A stretch of 64,000 bases of DNA from Chitinophagaceae bacterium (GTDB lineage Bacteria; Bacteroidota; Bacteroidia; Chitinophagales; Chitinophagaceae). The translations under genes were made by a program, and so were the position numbers. Below, piece after piece: positions 34,834 to 44,398 of the stretch (its first letter is position 1; each line of letters opens with the position of its first letter). The notes under the pieces are model-generated. The model was not told the DNA's origin and ran no database searches. It worked only from the letters and a program-made list of their open reading frames with translations. The DNA lies in the NCBI GenBank assembly GCA_019752295.1, contig JAIEMK010000011.1, positions 1 to 64,000 of the forward strand, written 5' to 3'.

Positions 34834-35910
34834 TTAAGCATGACCCATGCTTCTCAAAAATCTTACATGGGCTAAAACAGCCCTTCTCATTGTAGGATAT
34901 TCAATATAGTTCAAATGATATTCCGCACAAACAGAACGCACAATTTTACTAATCGCAGGATAGTGCACGTGCGAAACTTTGGGGAATAAATGGTGTTCAA
35001 TTTGAAAGTTTAGGCCACCAACCAACCAACTCACCAATTTATTACGGGTAGCAAAATTAGCAGTCGTTTTAATTTGGTGTGCAGCAAACTCGTCGGGTAA
35101 TTGATGCGATTGAATGTCGGCGATGGGGAATGCAGTTTGCTCAACAGTATGTGCTAATTGAAACACGATACTTAGCACAAACCCAGCCACCAAACTCATT
35201 ATTAAAAATCCCACCAACCATGCCAGCCAACCCACTGCGAAAATGGGAATTACAATAAATACTGCCGCATGATACACTTTCACACTCCAAAACTCAATAT
35301 GATCTTTCAACTGCATTTTCTTCAAAGGAACATTTCCGATTTTGCGAGAGAAATACTTTTTATAATCGGTAAAGAAAATCCAGAACACGTATAGCAGCAT
35401 ATATAAAAACCAAAAATAAAAGTGCTGAAATTTGTGCATCTTCAGTAGTTTCTGGGTTGGAGCCATGCGCATTAAAACACCAATTTCAATATCGTCATCT
35501 ACCCCGTCAATATTGGTGAAACTATGATGGATCATATTATGTTTCATATTCCACATAAAATGATTGGCCCCTAATAAACTGATCGACGATGCCGCTACCC
35601 TATTGGTCCATTTATTTTTACTAAAACTACCATGGCTGCCATCATGCATGACGTTAAAACCAATCCCGGCAACAAGTCCTCCCAAGATGATGCATTCAAC
35701 AACTCCAATATACCAAACAGGTGTCCATATCAGTAATTGAATATAAATAAGAACCAATGCAATAATCATCATAATGGCTTTTGTAAAAAGCTTCGGGGTT
35801 CCGGTTGAGCGTATTCCCTTATCATCAAAATACTGCTGTACGCGCTTTTTAAGTTCGGTATGAAGCGAGTGCGCTACAACCGGGAATTTGGGGATGGCAA
35901 AATCTGGCAT
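34834..35910 (-). CDS. Membrane fatty-acid desaturase (acyl-CoA/linoleoyl type)
   Basis: Di-iron membrane desaturase of 358 residues with about four helices. It has the three His boxes HDGSHGSF, HNMIHHSFTN and QIEHHLFPKVSH. The QIEHH form is typical of front-end/omega desaturases; no cytochrome b5 domain is present, so an external ferredoxin is needed (one is encoded at 29.9 kb, a link by inference only). ATG 35910 fits a promoter whose -7 box would be overlapped by the longer frame. Confidence 0.92.
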   Translation of the reverse strand: MPDFAIPKFPVVAHSLHTELKKRVQQYFDDKGIRSTGTPKLFTKAIMMIIALVLIYIQLLIWTPVWYIGVVECIILGGLVAGIGFNVMHDGSHGSFSKNKWTNRVAASSISLLGANHFMWNMKHNMIHHSFTNIDGVDDDIEIGVLMRMAPTQKLLKMHKFQHFYFWFLYMLLYVFWIFFTDYKKYFSRKIGNVPLKKMQLKDHIEFWSVKVYHAAVFIVIPIFAVGWLAWLVGFLIMSLVAGFVLSIVFQLAHTVEQTAFPIADIQSHQLPDEFAAHQIKTTANFATRNKLVSWLVGGLNFQIEHHLFPKVSHVHYPAISKIVRSVCAEYHLNYIEYPTMRRAVLAHVRFLRSMGHA

Positions 35911-35933
35911 AATAAAAAAATGAAAATTGATCA

Positions 35934-35962
35934 CAAAAGTAATTCATCTACCCCTTCCCAAC
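35934..35962 (-). promoter_or_regulatory. Candidate promoter of the desaturase gene
   Basis: On the minus strand GTTG (35,962-35,959), 17 bp, then TACTTTTG (35,941-35,934), an exact TAnnTTTG match. The -7 box ends 24 bp before ATG 35910. The -33 element is one base off TTTG and the spacing slightly short. Confidence 0.48.
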
Positions 35963-36161
35963 TTGTTAATTTTGGTTGTACGGTCGGTCAAAAAGAAAGT
36001 CGAACGAAGAAAAACCAGAAATAGTATGTGTTTTTCCGGTAATATTTCCACAATCATTGGATAACTATTTTGTTATCATTTGGTAAAAAATAATTTAGTT
36101 TGATATTGGATAATCAAGATAATGGAGCCATTGTTATTGCTGTCATTTTCAAACTGATCTT

Positions 36162-37031
36162 ATGCAAGCAACCAAAGAAATCGACGCATTACTTACCCTG
36201 ATTGACGATCCCGATGAGGAAGTCTACTTCACGGTATCAGAAAAACTGATTGCTTATGGTAAGGCGATCATTCCTAATCTGGAACATCTTTGGGAAACCA
36301 CTCTAAACGATTCTATTCAGGAAAGGATAGAAATGATTATCCACCGCCTGCACTATTCTGATTTGTCAGCCGATTTTGTAGACTGGAGAGACGGCGCCTA
36401 CAATGATCTGCTATTGGGTGCGCTGCTCGTCGACAAATTTCAATATCCCGATTTACAAAGTATTCCGGTAATACAGGAAATCGAAAAATTAAGAAGGAAT
36501 ATCTGGCTAGAGTTAAATAATTTTCTAACCCCTTTAGAGCAGGCAAATGTATTATCCAGCATTCTCTATAAATATTTTAGATTAAAAGGTGTTGAGATCA
36601 ATCATAATTGTCCTGAAGATTTTTGCATACACAAAGTTTTATCGGCAAAAAAAGGCAATGCCATTACCAACGGGATCATTTATCAGGTAATGTGCGAGCT
36701 ACTTGATGTAAATGCACGTATTGTAAATATTCCCAAGCAATGCATTATTGCATTTTTTCAGTCCGATTATGATCCGGCCATACATATCGGCGATCCTCAG
36801 GAATTCATACAGTTCTATATTGATACTACAACCGGGCAGGCTTTCTCGCATAAAGACATAGAAAACTATTTTGTGCGAATCGGTCAACCTGCAAAACCAG
36901 TTTATTTTAAGCCGCTCACACACAAACAGATCATCCAGTTATTGATAAGAGAAACTTCTAAATGCTTCAACAATCCAAATAACAACTATAAGCAGGAAGA
37001 ATTAAAATTATTGGCTGATTTGTTAGACTGA
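36162..37031 (+). CDS. SirB1-like (transglutaminase-like) family protein
   Basis: Cytoplasmic protein of 289 residues with a helical N-terminal part (about 1-100) and a SirB1-like central domain: LSSILYKYFRLKGVEINHN, HKVLSAKKGNAITNGIIYQVMCELL, and NIPKQCIIAFF. These parallel the VLFxxxGFxGN and RRGIPITLxxLY and PGHFLV motifs of the family. Family function is unknown. It may share an operon with the alkyltransferase gene 35 bp downstream. Confidence 0.72.
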   Translation: MQATKEIDALLTLIDDPDEEVYFTVSEKLIAYGKAIIPNLEHLWETTLNDSIQERIEMIIHRLHYSDLSADFVDWRDGAYNDLLLGALLVDKFQYPDLQSIPVIQEIEKLRRNIWLELNNFLTPLEQANVLSSILYKYFRLKGVEINHNCPEDFCIHKVLSAKKGNAITNGIIYQVMCELLDVNARIVNIPKQCIIAFFQSDYDPAIHIGDPQEFIQFYIDTTTGQAFSHKDIENYFVRIGQPAKPVYFKPLTHKQIIQLLIRETSKCFNNPNNNYKQEELKLLADLLD

Positions 37032-37066
37032 TATGGTTACTTTTATATTTCATCTTATACCAGCAA

Positions 37067-37564
37067 ATGAGCGAACTGCATTATACCTATTACGAGAGTC
37101 CGATCGGCCTTTTAAAAATTGGTGGTACGGATCAATTTATAGGTGAGTTGAGTTTTGTTGACGGCTCCGACCAAATGGAATATGGCGAGCCCGGAATCAC
37201 AGAAATCATGCACCAGTGCACAGAAGAGCTTATTGAATATTTTCATGGCAACCGAAAAAACTTCACCATTCCCGTGCATCAGGAAGGAACTGAATTTCAG
37301 GTTCGGGTGTGGAACGAATTGTTGGGAATTCCTTACGGTAAAACTATCAGCTACATGGATCTGGCAAAGAAATTGGGAGACCCAAAAGTGGTACGTGCTG
37401 CAGCAAGTACCAATGGCAAGAATCGGATTATGATCATTGTTCCCTGCCATAGGGTAATTGGAAGCGATCGTTCACTAACCGGTTATGCCGGCGGTATGTG
37501 GCGCAAAAAATGGCTTTTACAGCAGGAATTCAAAGTGGCGCACGGGGTGCAGACACTATTTTAA
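37067..37564 (+). CDS. ogt: Methylated-DNA-protein-cysteine methyltransferase
   Basis: Suicide DNA-repair protein removing alkyl groups from O6-alkylguanine. The 165-residue product has the wedge helix segment FQVRVWNELLGIPYGKTISY, RAAASTNGKNR, the acceptor site IVPCHRVIG (Cys127) and GYAGGMWRKKWLL. It has no Ada N-terminal domain. It lies 35 bp after the SirB1-like gene. Confidence 0.95.
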   Translation: MSELHYTYYESPIGLLKIGGTDQFIGELSFVDGSDQMEYGEPGITEIMHQCTEELIEYFHGNRKNFTIPVHQEGTEFQVRVWNELLGIPYGKTISYMDLAKKLGDPKVVRAAASTNGKNRIMIIVPCHRVIGSDRSLTGYAGGMWRKKWLLQQEFKVAHGVQTLF

Positions 37565-37685
37565 CCCATATTCGCTTAAGGTAGCAGTTGCCCACCACTT
37601 AAACTTAACATTTTCATAAAACTCTGTTCACAAAAACATATTGTCATTTGCTTTTCGCAAATTTGTAGTTATTGAAATGTATATA

Positions 37686-39377
37686 ATGAATCGACTCAGG
37701 ATTGTTTTAGCCTTATTGTTTCTGCCCTTTTTTATATTTTTTTCGAATGCGCAGGAAGCGCCGAAAGGTTGGCATTTGCTTGATCCAATTCAGGATCATT
37801 ATTATGGTATTAGTTTGGATAAAGCTTATCAATTTTTAAAGGAACATCATAAAACATCTAAGCCTGTAATTGTTGCAATTTTAGATTCAGGAGTGGACAC
37901 TACCCACGAAGACCTGAAACAAGTACTATGGACAAATCCAAAAGAAATTCCGGGTAATGGCATTGATGATGATGGCAATGGCTATATCGATGATGTACAC
38001 GGATGGAATTTTTTAGGCGGAAAAGATGGAAGAAATATTAAGAAATGCTCAGACGAACGTACGAGGATTTATCATCGTTTTAAAGAGGAGTTTTTAGGAA
38101 AACAAATAGATACAACTACCCTTACAGCTTCAGAAAAATACAACTATACTATTTGGAAGAAAGCCACATCGGAATTGAATTTCAGCAATGAGGAACAAAC
38201 AGAACTGATGTATGTAGAGATCACCACAAAAGCAATTAAACGCCATGATAAAGTGTTGAGAAAAGAAATGGGTGTGGATGAATATACATTAGATGTTCTT
38301 GAAAAATTCGAACCTACAAATAAGCCGGCAAAAGAAGCAAAATTGGGTTATATCACTTGCATGAAAATGATTGGCATTGACCCTGATGAAAAGAACACCA
38401 CCACTATTGAACAACTGGAAGAATATGTAGATGGCAAGAAATCGGCATTCGAATCGAAAGAAACCGTACCGGTTGATTATCGTGCACAGATCATTAAAGA
38501 TAATTACCAGAATTTTTCGGATAAATATTATGGCAACAACGATATCATGGGCCCAAATCCAATGCATGGCACGCACGTATCAGGTATTATTGCCGCCAAG
38601 CGTAATAATGGAATTGGCATGGATGGCATTGCCGATAACGTTCAGATCATGATGGTGCGAGTAGTGCCCGATGGGGACGAATACGATAAAGATGTTGCTG
38701 AAGGTATTCGTTATGCAGTAGACAACGGTGCCAAATTGATTAATATGAGTTTTGGTAAATCTTTCTCACCCGAAAAAGCTTGGGTAGATAGTGCTATCAG
38801 ATACGCCGCATCAAAAGATGTGCTGATCCTGCACGCAGCCGGCAATGATGCTGCCGATAATGATCAAAAAGAAAACTATCCAAGTGCTTATTTCAACCAA
38901 TGGAATTATAAGGCCGAAAATTTCATAAATGTGGGTGCTAGCAGTGATCCGAAAATATCAGGCAGCTTGGCTGCAGATTTTAGTAATTACGGCAAACAAA
39001 ATGTGGATGTGTTTGCACCGGGGGTTAAAATTTATGCCACTTTACCCCGTGGCAATCAGTATGGTAATTTGAAAGGAACAAGTATGTCGGCCCCCGTTGT
39101 AACCGGACTAGCCGCGTTAATCCGCTCTTATTATCCCGACTTAACTGCTGTGCAGGTTAAAAAAATTATTGAAAGTTCTGTGTCGATTCCCGATACTGCT
39201 TTACCCAATATAAAACCCGGCCCTCAAGCTGTTCCTGTTCCTTTCAGCACCCTTAGTAAAACAGGTGGCATTGTAAATGCATATTATGCAGTTTCGGCCG
39301 CAGAGCTAACAAAACCAAGTCAAATAGCGATTCCTGAAAAAACCGTTTCAGGTAGAGCAACCAAAACAAAACAATAA
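37686..39377 (+). CDS. Secreted subtilisin-family (S8) serine peptidase with a large insertion
   Basis: Exported protease of 563 residues. A signal peptide ends near FFSNAQ. Catalytic Asp about 67 (AILDSGVDTTHEDL), His about 294 (MHGTHVSGIIAAK), oxyanion Asn about 387 (HAAGND), Ser about 466 (GTSMSAPVVTG). Between the Asp segment (ending DVHGWNFLGG) and the His box is an extra, helical, charged stretch of about 170 residues, far longer than in plain subtilisins. No clear type IX C-terminal sorting domain is seen. ATG 37686 directly precedes the signal peptide. Its TAA overlaps the dinB ATG (TAATG). Confidence 0.92.
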   Translation: MNRLRIVLALLFLPFFIFFSNAQEAPKGWHLLDPIQDHYYGISLDKAYQFLKEHHKTSKPVIVAILDSGVDTTHEDLKQVLWTNPKEIPGNGIDDDGNGYIDDVHGWNFLGGKDGRNIKKCSDERTRIYHRFKEEFLGKQIDTTTLTASEKYNYTIWKKATSELNFSNEEQTELMYVEITTKAIKRHDKVLRKEMGVDEYTLDVLEKFEPTNKPAKEAKLGYITCMKMIGIDPDEKNTTTIEQLEEYVDGKKSAFESKETVPVDYRAQIIKDNYQNFSDKYYGNNDIMGPNPMHGTHVSGIIAAKRNNGIGMDGIADNVQIMMVRVVPDGDEYDKDVAEGIRYAVDNGAKLINMSFGKSFSPEKAWVDSAIRYAASKDVLILHAAGNDAADNDQKENYPSAYFNQWNYKAENFINVGASSDPKISGSLAADFSNYGKQNVDVFAPGVKIYATLPRGNQYGNLKGTSMSAPVVTGLAALIRSYYPDLTAVQVKKIIESSVSIPDTALPNIKPGPQAVPVPFSTLSKTGGIVNAYYAVSAAELTKPSQIAIPEKTVSGRATKTKQ

Positions 39378-39898
39378 TGAGCAGACCTTCAGTTGGCGAT
39401 TACGGCAGTTTTTATCAGGGTTATATAGACGCTGCAAAGGGCAATTCCCTGAGCGATTTGATAGCTAGTTATCCTGAGCAGATAAAACAATTTATTACCG
39501 ATTTACCCGAAGAGAAAGCCAACTTTTGTTACGCTCCCGGTAAATGGACCGTCAAACAAATGTTGCAGCATTTGATCGATACAGAGCGTGTTTTCTGCTA
39601 TCGTGCATTGCGTATTTCGAGGAACGATCGAACGCCATTGGCTGGATTTGATGAGAATTCTTTTTCTGAGCACGCACCGGTAGATCACAGAACCCTGAGC
39701 GAATTAAAACAAGAGTTTTTGTTGATTCGTGAAGCTACAGACTTACAACTAAAATCGTTTACAGCAGCGCAGTTGCAACTCGCAGGAATTGCAAGTAATC
39801 ATCACATTACACTGAATGCTATTTGCTTTATCATTTATGGTCATAACCTGCACCATTTGCGCATTCTAAAAGAAAGATACTTTGAAAGTGAAAAGTGA
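39377..39898 (+). CDS. DinB family protein
   Basis: Four-helix-bundle protein of 173 residues of the DinB/YfiT type: CYAPGKWTVKQMLQHLIDTERVF (first metal His), and IYGHNLHHLRILKERY with the last metal His residues. Members can be metal-dependent thiol transferases or hydrolases; the role here is unknown. The start overlaps the peptidase stop by one base. The last codons and stop are formed by a heptamer repeat. Confidence 0.88.
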   Translation: MSRPSVGDYGSFYQGYIDAAKGNSLSDLIASYPEQIKQFITDLPEEKANFCYAPGKWTVKQMLQHLIDTERVFCYRALRISRNDRTPLAGFDENSFSEHAPVDHRTLSELKQEFLLIREATDLQLKSFTAAQLQLAGIASNHHITLNAICFIIYGHNLHHLRILKERYFESEK

Positions 39899-39911
39899 AA
39901 AGCGAAAAGTA
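39884..39911. repeat. Four A-rich heptamers across the dinB stop
   Basis: GAAAGTG, AAAAGTG, AAAAGCG, AAAAGTA, a 7-bp-period array of four units that contains the dinB stop codon (39,896-39,898). It resembles the TTTTGAN arrays at 12.2 and 15.4 kb in period, A/T-richness and position at a gene end. Confidence 0.8.
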
Positions 39912-39926
39912 AAAAATTTGTTGCAT

Positions 39927-39963
39927 AAAAAAAGCCATCTCGAATATTCGGGATGGCTTTTTT
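39927..39963. terminator. Bidirectional hairpin terminator
   Basis: AAAAAGCCATC-CGAATATTCG-GATGGCTTTTT: a nearly perfect dyad with A and T tracts, between convergent dinB and the yceI-like gene. Confidence 0.9.
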
Positions 39964-39977
39964 GTAAAGAGATCAAA

Positions 39978-40553
39978 TTATTTTGTACCGAAAATATGAA
40001 TCGCTAATTGAACATCATTCGAAACCATTCCAACGCCATACTTAAGTCCTAATAAAGTTCTGTCGATACTTAAGAAAGCCTGAGCAAAAAAACCTTTGTC
40101 GTCAGCGCTACGAATATTAGCAGTGAATTTAATCGGAACACTTATTCCTTTGATGCTAAGATTGCCCGTAATGTCTGCAGTGTTAGTGCTCGTATAATTT
40201 ACGGTTGCAATTTCAAAACTTGCTTCTGCAAATTTTACTACATCAAAAAAATCGGGACTTTTCAAATGACCATTTAAACGGTCCCCTCCACCGGCATCTG
40301 TAACTTTTATGTTTGCCAGATCGATCACAAATTTACCACCTGTAATTTTTCCGGCTTCAACTGCGATTGACCCACTTTTTAAGGGGATAAATCCGGTATG
40401 GAAATCTCCTTTCTTAGATCCAATCCAATCAATGCGGCTCTTTTCAGCATTTACATTATAATTTACTGTTTCTTTTTTACCCCCAGTGCCGATAAATGAG
40501 GATAAGCCTAAAATCATTGCAAAACCAGTGATTGCCAGAAGCGTTTTTTTCAT
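39978..40553 (-). CDS. YceI family exported protein
   Basis: Secreted lipocalin-like protein of 191 residues with a signal peptide (KKTLLAITGFAMILGLSSF). The YceI barrel includes NAEKSRIDWIGSKKGDFHTG, LANIKVTDAGGGDRLNGHLKSPDFFDV, and ADITGNLSIKGISVPIKF. Family members bind isoprenoids or amphiphiles in the periplasm. ATG 40553 precedes the signal peptide directly. Monocistronic, divergent from sucC. Confidence 0.92.
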   Translation of the reverse strand: MKKTLLAITGFAMILGLSSFIGTGGKKETVNYNVNAEKSRIDWIGSKKGDFHTGFIPLKSGSIAVEAGKITGGKFVIDLANIKVTDAGGGDRLNGHLKSPDFFDVVKFAEASFEIATVNYTSTNTADITGNLSIKGISVPIKFTANIRSADDKGFFAQAFLSIDRTLLGLKYGVGMVSNDVQLAIHIFGTK

Positions 40554-40670
40554 ATAAGATTGTTTTTTAAAGTAAAACAAAAATAAAATAATTAATGTTA
40601 CAACAATGATAAATTATTCTACAAATTTAATAGACAGGTTTCTCCTATCTTCGCAAAAATTTTTTTCTGT

Positions 40671-41882
40671 ATGAACCTGCATGAATATCAGTCTAAAGAA
40701 TTGTTGAAAAAATTCAATGTACCCGTTCAGGAAGGCATTGCTGTAGACACGGTAATGGCTGCTGAAGAAGCTTATCGTCAAATAAAGACTCAGACGAATA
40801 ATAATTTTGCTGTGGTGAAGGCACAGATTCATGCCGGAGGGCGCGGAAAAGGTAAAATTATGGGCAGCGAACAGCGTGGTGTAGCAGTTGGCAAAAGTCT
40901 GGAAGATATTAGCAATATTGCCAAAAATATTCTTGGAGGCACATTGGTTACTATTCAAACAGGGGCTGCAGGAAAGAAAGTAAATAAAATTTTGGTGGCA
41001 CAGGATGTGTACTATCCCGGCCCGAACGAAACCAAAGAATTTTATCTCTCCATTTTGCTAGACCGCGCAAAGGGTCAGAATGTAGTTATGTATAGCACTG
41101 AGGGTGGTATGGATATAGAAGAAGTGGCACACAATACTCCCGAAAAAATATTCAAAGAGTGGGTGTTCCCGGGTAGTGGGTTACAGGGATTTCAGGCTAG
41201 GAAAATTGCCTTTAACCTTGGATTGAGCGGTGAAGCTTTTAAGAATTGTGTAAAGTTTGTAACAAATTTATACAACGCGTATGTGGGAGTGGATGCCAGC
41301 ATGCTGGAGATCAATCCGCTTTTCAAAACCAGCGATGAAAAAATCATAGCAGTAGATTGTAAATTGAATTTGGATGACAATGCCTTAATGCGCCATCCTG
41401 ATATAGCAGCATTGAGAGATGTTACGGAAGAAGACCCTACAGAAGTAGAAGCAGGACAGTTTAACCTGAATTTTGTGAAACTCGATGGCAATGTGGGCTG
41501 TATGGTAAATGGTGCAGGTTTGGCGATGGCAACAATGGATATGATTAAATTAAGTGGTGGAGAGCCTGCAAACTTTCTGGACGTAGGCGGTACCGCAAAT
41601 GCGCAGACTGTTGAAGCTGGTTTTAGAATCATCATGAAGGACCCTAACGTAAAAGCAATCCTCATCAATATTTTCGGTGGTATTGTTCGTTGCGACCGTG
41701 TTGCGGCAGGTGTTATTGAAGCTTTCAACAAGCTTGGAAATATTGAGATTCCGATTATTGTTCGCCTGCAAGGTACTAATGCAGTAGAAGCAAAAAAACT
41801 GATCGACGAAAGCGGATTAAAAGTACAATCCGCTATTCAATTAAGCGAAGCTGCAGCATTGGTTAAACAAGCTGTTGCCTAA
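40671..41882 (+). CDS. sucC: Succinate-CoA ligase, beta subunit
   Basis: TCA-cycle ADP/GDP-forming ligase subunit, 403 residues. It has an ATP-grasp domain starting MNLHEYQSKELLKKFNVPV, KAQIHAGGRGKGK, SMLEINPLF, and the CoA-ligase C-terminal region with NGAGLAMATMDMIKLSGG, NIFGGIVRCDRVA and QGTNAVEAKKL. The alpha subunit gene (sucD) is not next to it; a terminator follows 21 bp after the stop. An upstream TATCTTCG (about 40,646) resembles a -7 box. Confidence 0.96.
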   Translation: MNLHEYQSKELLKKFNVPVQEGIAVDTVMAAEEAYRQIKTQTNNNFAVVKAQIHAGGRGKGKIMGSEQRGVAVGKSLEDISNIAKNILGGTLVTIQTGAAGKKVNKILVAQDVYYPGPNETKEFYLSILLDRAKGQNVVMYSTEGGMDIEEVAHNTPEKIFKEWVFPGSGLQGFQARKIAFNLGLSGEAFKNCVKFVTNLYNAYVGVDASMLEINPLFKTSDEKIIAVDCKLNLDDNALMRHPDIAALRDVTEEDPTEVEAGQFNLNFVKLDGNVGCMVNGAGLAMATMDMIKLSGGEPANFLDVGGTANAQTVEAGFRIIMKDPNVKAILINIFGGIVRCDRVAAGVIEAFNKLGNIEIPIIVRLQGTNAVEAKKLIDESGLKVQSAIQLSEAAALVKQAVA

Positions 41883-41903
41883 CAAATACCATTGCAATTA
41901 AAT

Positions 41904-41938
41904 AAAAAAAGATCTCATTTTTCTGAGGTCTTTTTTTA
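41904..41938 (+). terminator. Hairpin terminator of sucC
   Basis: AAAAAAAGATCTCA / TGAGGTCTTTTTTT stem with one G-T pair and a T-run. Confidence 0.9.
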
Positions 41939-42062
41939 TTTCCACTAAGAACAGAAAGTTATTTCTAAAAATTCACAAAAAAACTCTCCGCATTTATCGA
42001 TATTTTTTAATATTATTATACAGTCAAATTACCCCTAGCAGTTTATCAATTCAATCAAATCT

Positions 42063-42090
42063 AAGTCGATTCTATTTTCGAATTCGACTT
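42063..42090. promoter_or_regulatory. Inverted repeat upstream of the PAS kinase
   Basis: AAGTCGA / TCGACTT arms 14 bp apart, enclosing TATTTTCG, which is one base off the -7 consensus. It lies 33 bp before the kinase ATG. It could be an operator at the promoter of the kinase-regulator pair; function is inferred from position only. Confidence 0.3.
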
Positions 42091-42122
42091 ATCTATTTGA
42101 TTACCGAAATCATATTTAATAA

Positions 42123-44000
42123 ATGAAACCCCACATGCAAAGTGAAGTACAAACCGATAATCAACCCATCGAAAGGAGGGGATTATTACAAACACTACTT
42201 CAACATCTTCCCGGTTTCTGTTTTTACTTAAAACCGGATGCTGCTTTTTCTACAGAGTATGTCAGTCCCGGAGTAGAGTTTCTCACAGGTTACAGTGTAG
42301 CAGATTTTATAGGAGAACGAGGCATCACACTTTTCAGCATTATTCATACAGACGATAGGAAAAGAGTTGACGACCAGTTGATTTTTGCATTGCAAAACAA
42401 ACAAACCTTCGAAATGAATTTCAGAATCCTCACTAAAACAGGAGAGGAAAAATGGATTTGGGAAAGGGGTACTGGAATTTGGGATGAAAAAGAAAATCTT
42501 GTTGCCATAGAAGGCTTTGCCACAGAATTTACAGAAACCAAAAGAGCAGAAAACATTATCAAAGAACGAGGACAAACCCTGCAAAATATTTTCAACTTCT
42601 CGCCCGTACCGATGATGATTACCCGCATCCATGACGGTATGATTATGATGGCAAATGAAGGAGCAGAAAAATTATTAGGTGTCAGGAAGGTTGACTTGAT
42701 CGGAAAGAAAACACCGGAATCCTATTTTTCAAAAAACGAAAGAGTCAAAATTTTAGACGAACTAACATCTCACAAAAAAATAATCAACAGGGAGACTCAG
42801 GTCAAAAATGCAAAACATAAAAATATCCCCTGCCTTTTATCGATTGAGATTATTAAGATGAATGGCGAAAGCATGTATCTCAAAAGCTTTATCGACATCT
42901 CTGAAAGAAAGCAAATGGAAGATGCGGTTCAGGAATCAGAAGACAATCTCAGAACCGTATTTGAACACACAGAAGTAGGTTATATTTTATTCGATCAACA
43001 ACAACATATCATTTCATTTAATAAACCGGCATCCAAGTTTGCAATTCAGGAATTCAACAAAGACATTAAAGTAGGAACCCATTTTATTAATTTTTTCCCG
43101 GAAATCATGCATGAGTATCTGACAAATATTATCACGCCGGTTTTAAACGGAAAAACAGCTTCCTTTGAAAGATACATTGAGCACCAAGAAGATAATCACT
43201 GGTACTATGTAAAATTTGCTCCAGTTTTTACAAAAAAACACAAAGTGGCAGGCTTTATCATGTCGATAGAAAATATTACCCAAAGAAAAAGAGACAATAT
43301 AGCGCTTAATAAATCGCTGGAGATCGTTACTGAGCAAAATAAGCGCCTCCTGAATTTCTCTTATATTGTATCTCACAATTTAAGGTCGCACACCAGTAAT
43401 ATGATCTCATTGTTGAATTTTCTGGAGCGCGAGCAATCTGAAAAAGAGAAAGCCTATTTATTTCAGCATCTTAAAAAAGTGTCCGGGCTTCTGAACGAAA
43501 CCCTACACAACTTGAATGAAGTTGTATCCATCCAGCAGAATCTGAATACAACTATCGACAAATTAAATCTCCACGATTATATCAACCAAACCATCGACGT
43601 TCTCAATAAGGAGATCAATTCAAAGAATGCGATTATTACTAATTCAGTTTCTCCGGATTGCACCATCAATTACAATCCTGCTTATCTGGAAAGTATTTTG
43701 CTAAATTTTCTTTCTAATGCAATAAAATATGCATCCCCCGACAGGCAACCAGAAATTTTGTTGGAAGCCACAAAAACTGGCAATACAGTTGAATTGTATG
43801 TGCGCGATAACGGTCTGGGGATTGACCTTAAAAAATTTAATGACCGCCTATTTGGAATGTATAAAACTTTTCATGGAAATAAGGATGCCCGTGGAATAGG
43901 CTTATTTATTACAAAAAATCAGATCGACGCAATGGGTGGAAAAATCGAAGTAAGCAGTGAGATAAATAAAGGAACTACTTTTAAGATATCATTTTTATGA
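42123..44000 (+). CDS. PAS-domain sensor histidine kinase
   Basis: Soluble sensor kinase of 625 residues without membrane helices. Three PAS domains are visible: about 18-135 (with GEEKWIWERGTGIWDEKENL), about 150-265 and about 272-390. They are followed by a phospho-acceptor region with SYIVSHNLRSHTSNM (His about 418) and an ATPase domain with LNFLSNAIKYASPDRQ, RDNGLGIDL and ARGIGLFITKNQIDAMGG. The SHNLRS box is the divergent HisKA variant common in Bacteroidota. Its stop overlaps the next gene's ATG (ATGA), linking it to the single-domain regulator. Signal unknown. Confidence 0.93.
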   Translation: MKPHMQSEVQTDNQPIERRGLLQTLLQHLPGFCFYLKPDAAFSTEYVSPGVEFLTGYSVADFIGERGITLFSIIHTDDRKRVDDQLIFALQNKQTFEMNFRILTKTGEEKWIWERGTGIWDEKENLVAIEGFATEFTETKRAENIIKERGQTLQNIFNFSPVPMMITRIHDGMIMMANEGAEKLLGVRKVDLIGKKTPESYFSKNERVKILDELTSHKKIINRETQVKNAKHKNIPCLLSIEIIKMNGESMYLKSFIDISERKQMEDAVQESEDNLRTVFEHTEVGYILFDQQQHIISFNKPASKFAIQEFNKDIKVGTHFINFFPEIMHEYLTNIITPVLNGKTASFERYIEHQEDNHWYYVKFAPVFTKKHKVAGFIMSIENITQRKRDNIALNKSLEIVTEQNKRLLNFSYIVSHNLRSHTSNMISLLNFLEREQSEKEKAYLFQHLKKVSGLLNETLHNLNEVVSIQQNLNTTIDKLNLHDYINQTIDVLNKEINSKNAIITNSVSPDCTINYNPAYLESILLNFLSNAIKYASPDRQPEILLEATKTGNTVELYVRDNGLGIDLKKFNDRLFGMYKTFHGNKDARGIGLFITKNQIDAMGGKIEVSSEINKGTTFKISFL

Positions 44001-44398
44001 GAAGAAACGAAAAAATATGCATTATTGACGACGATGAGATTTATATCTTTTTGATAAAAAAATCATTTGAGGCAATGGAGATTGAGAATGAAGTAATTTC
44101 TTATCTAAACGGAGTAGATGCGCTGGATGATTTAATGCAAATGAAAAAAAACCAGGAACAGCTTCCCGCCTTGATATTACTTGACATCAATATGCCCATC
44201 ATGGATGGTTGGGAATTCTTGTTCGAGTTCAGAAAAATACAAGCCGAAATTCCAAACAAAGTAGCTATCTACATAGTTAGTTCGTCAATTGCAAACGAAG
44301 ACAAAGAAAAATCAAAAACATTCCCTGAAATCGTATCCTATCTTAGTAAACCAATAGAGCTTGAAACCCTTGCATCCATTGTTCGCAATACACCCTGA
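43997..44398 (+). CDS. Single-domain response regulator
   Basis: CheY-like receiver of 133 residues with no output domain: CIIDDDEIYIF (acidic pocket), phospho-acceptor Asp in LILLDINMPIMDGWEFL, YIVSSSI, and the Lys of YLSKPIE. It overlaps the kinase gene as ATGA. It likely relays by protein-protein contact. Ends exactly where the convergent XRE gene ends (adjacent bases). Confidence 0.93.
   Translation: MRRNEKICIIDDDEIYIFLIKKSFEAMEIENEVISYLNGVDALDDLMQMKKNQEQLPALILLDINMPIMDGWEFLFEFRKIQAEIPNKVAIYIVSSSIANEDKEKSKTFPEIVSYLSKPIELETLASIVRNTP

Noticed and set aside
41192..41731. 179-residue open frame on the minus strand
   Set aside because: It lies wholly inside sucC, whose product is clearly conserved; the reverse frame shows no family motif.
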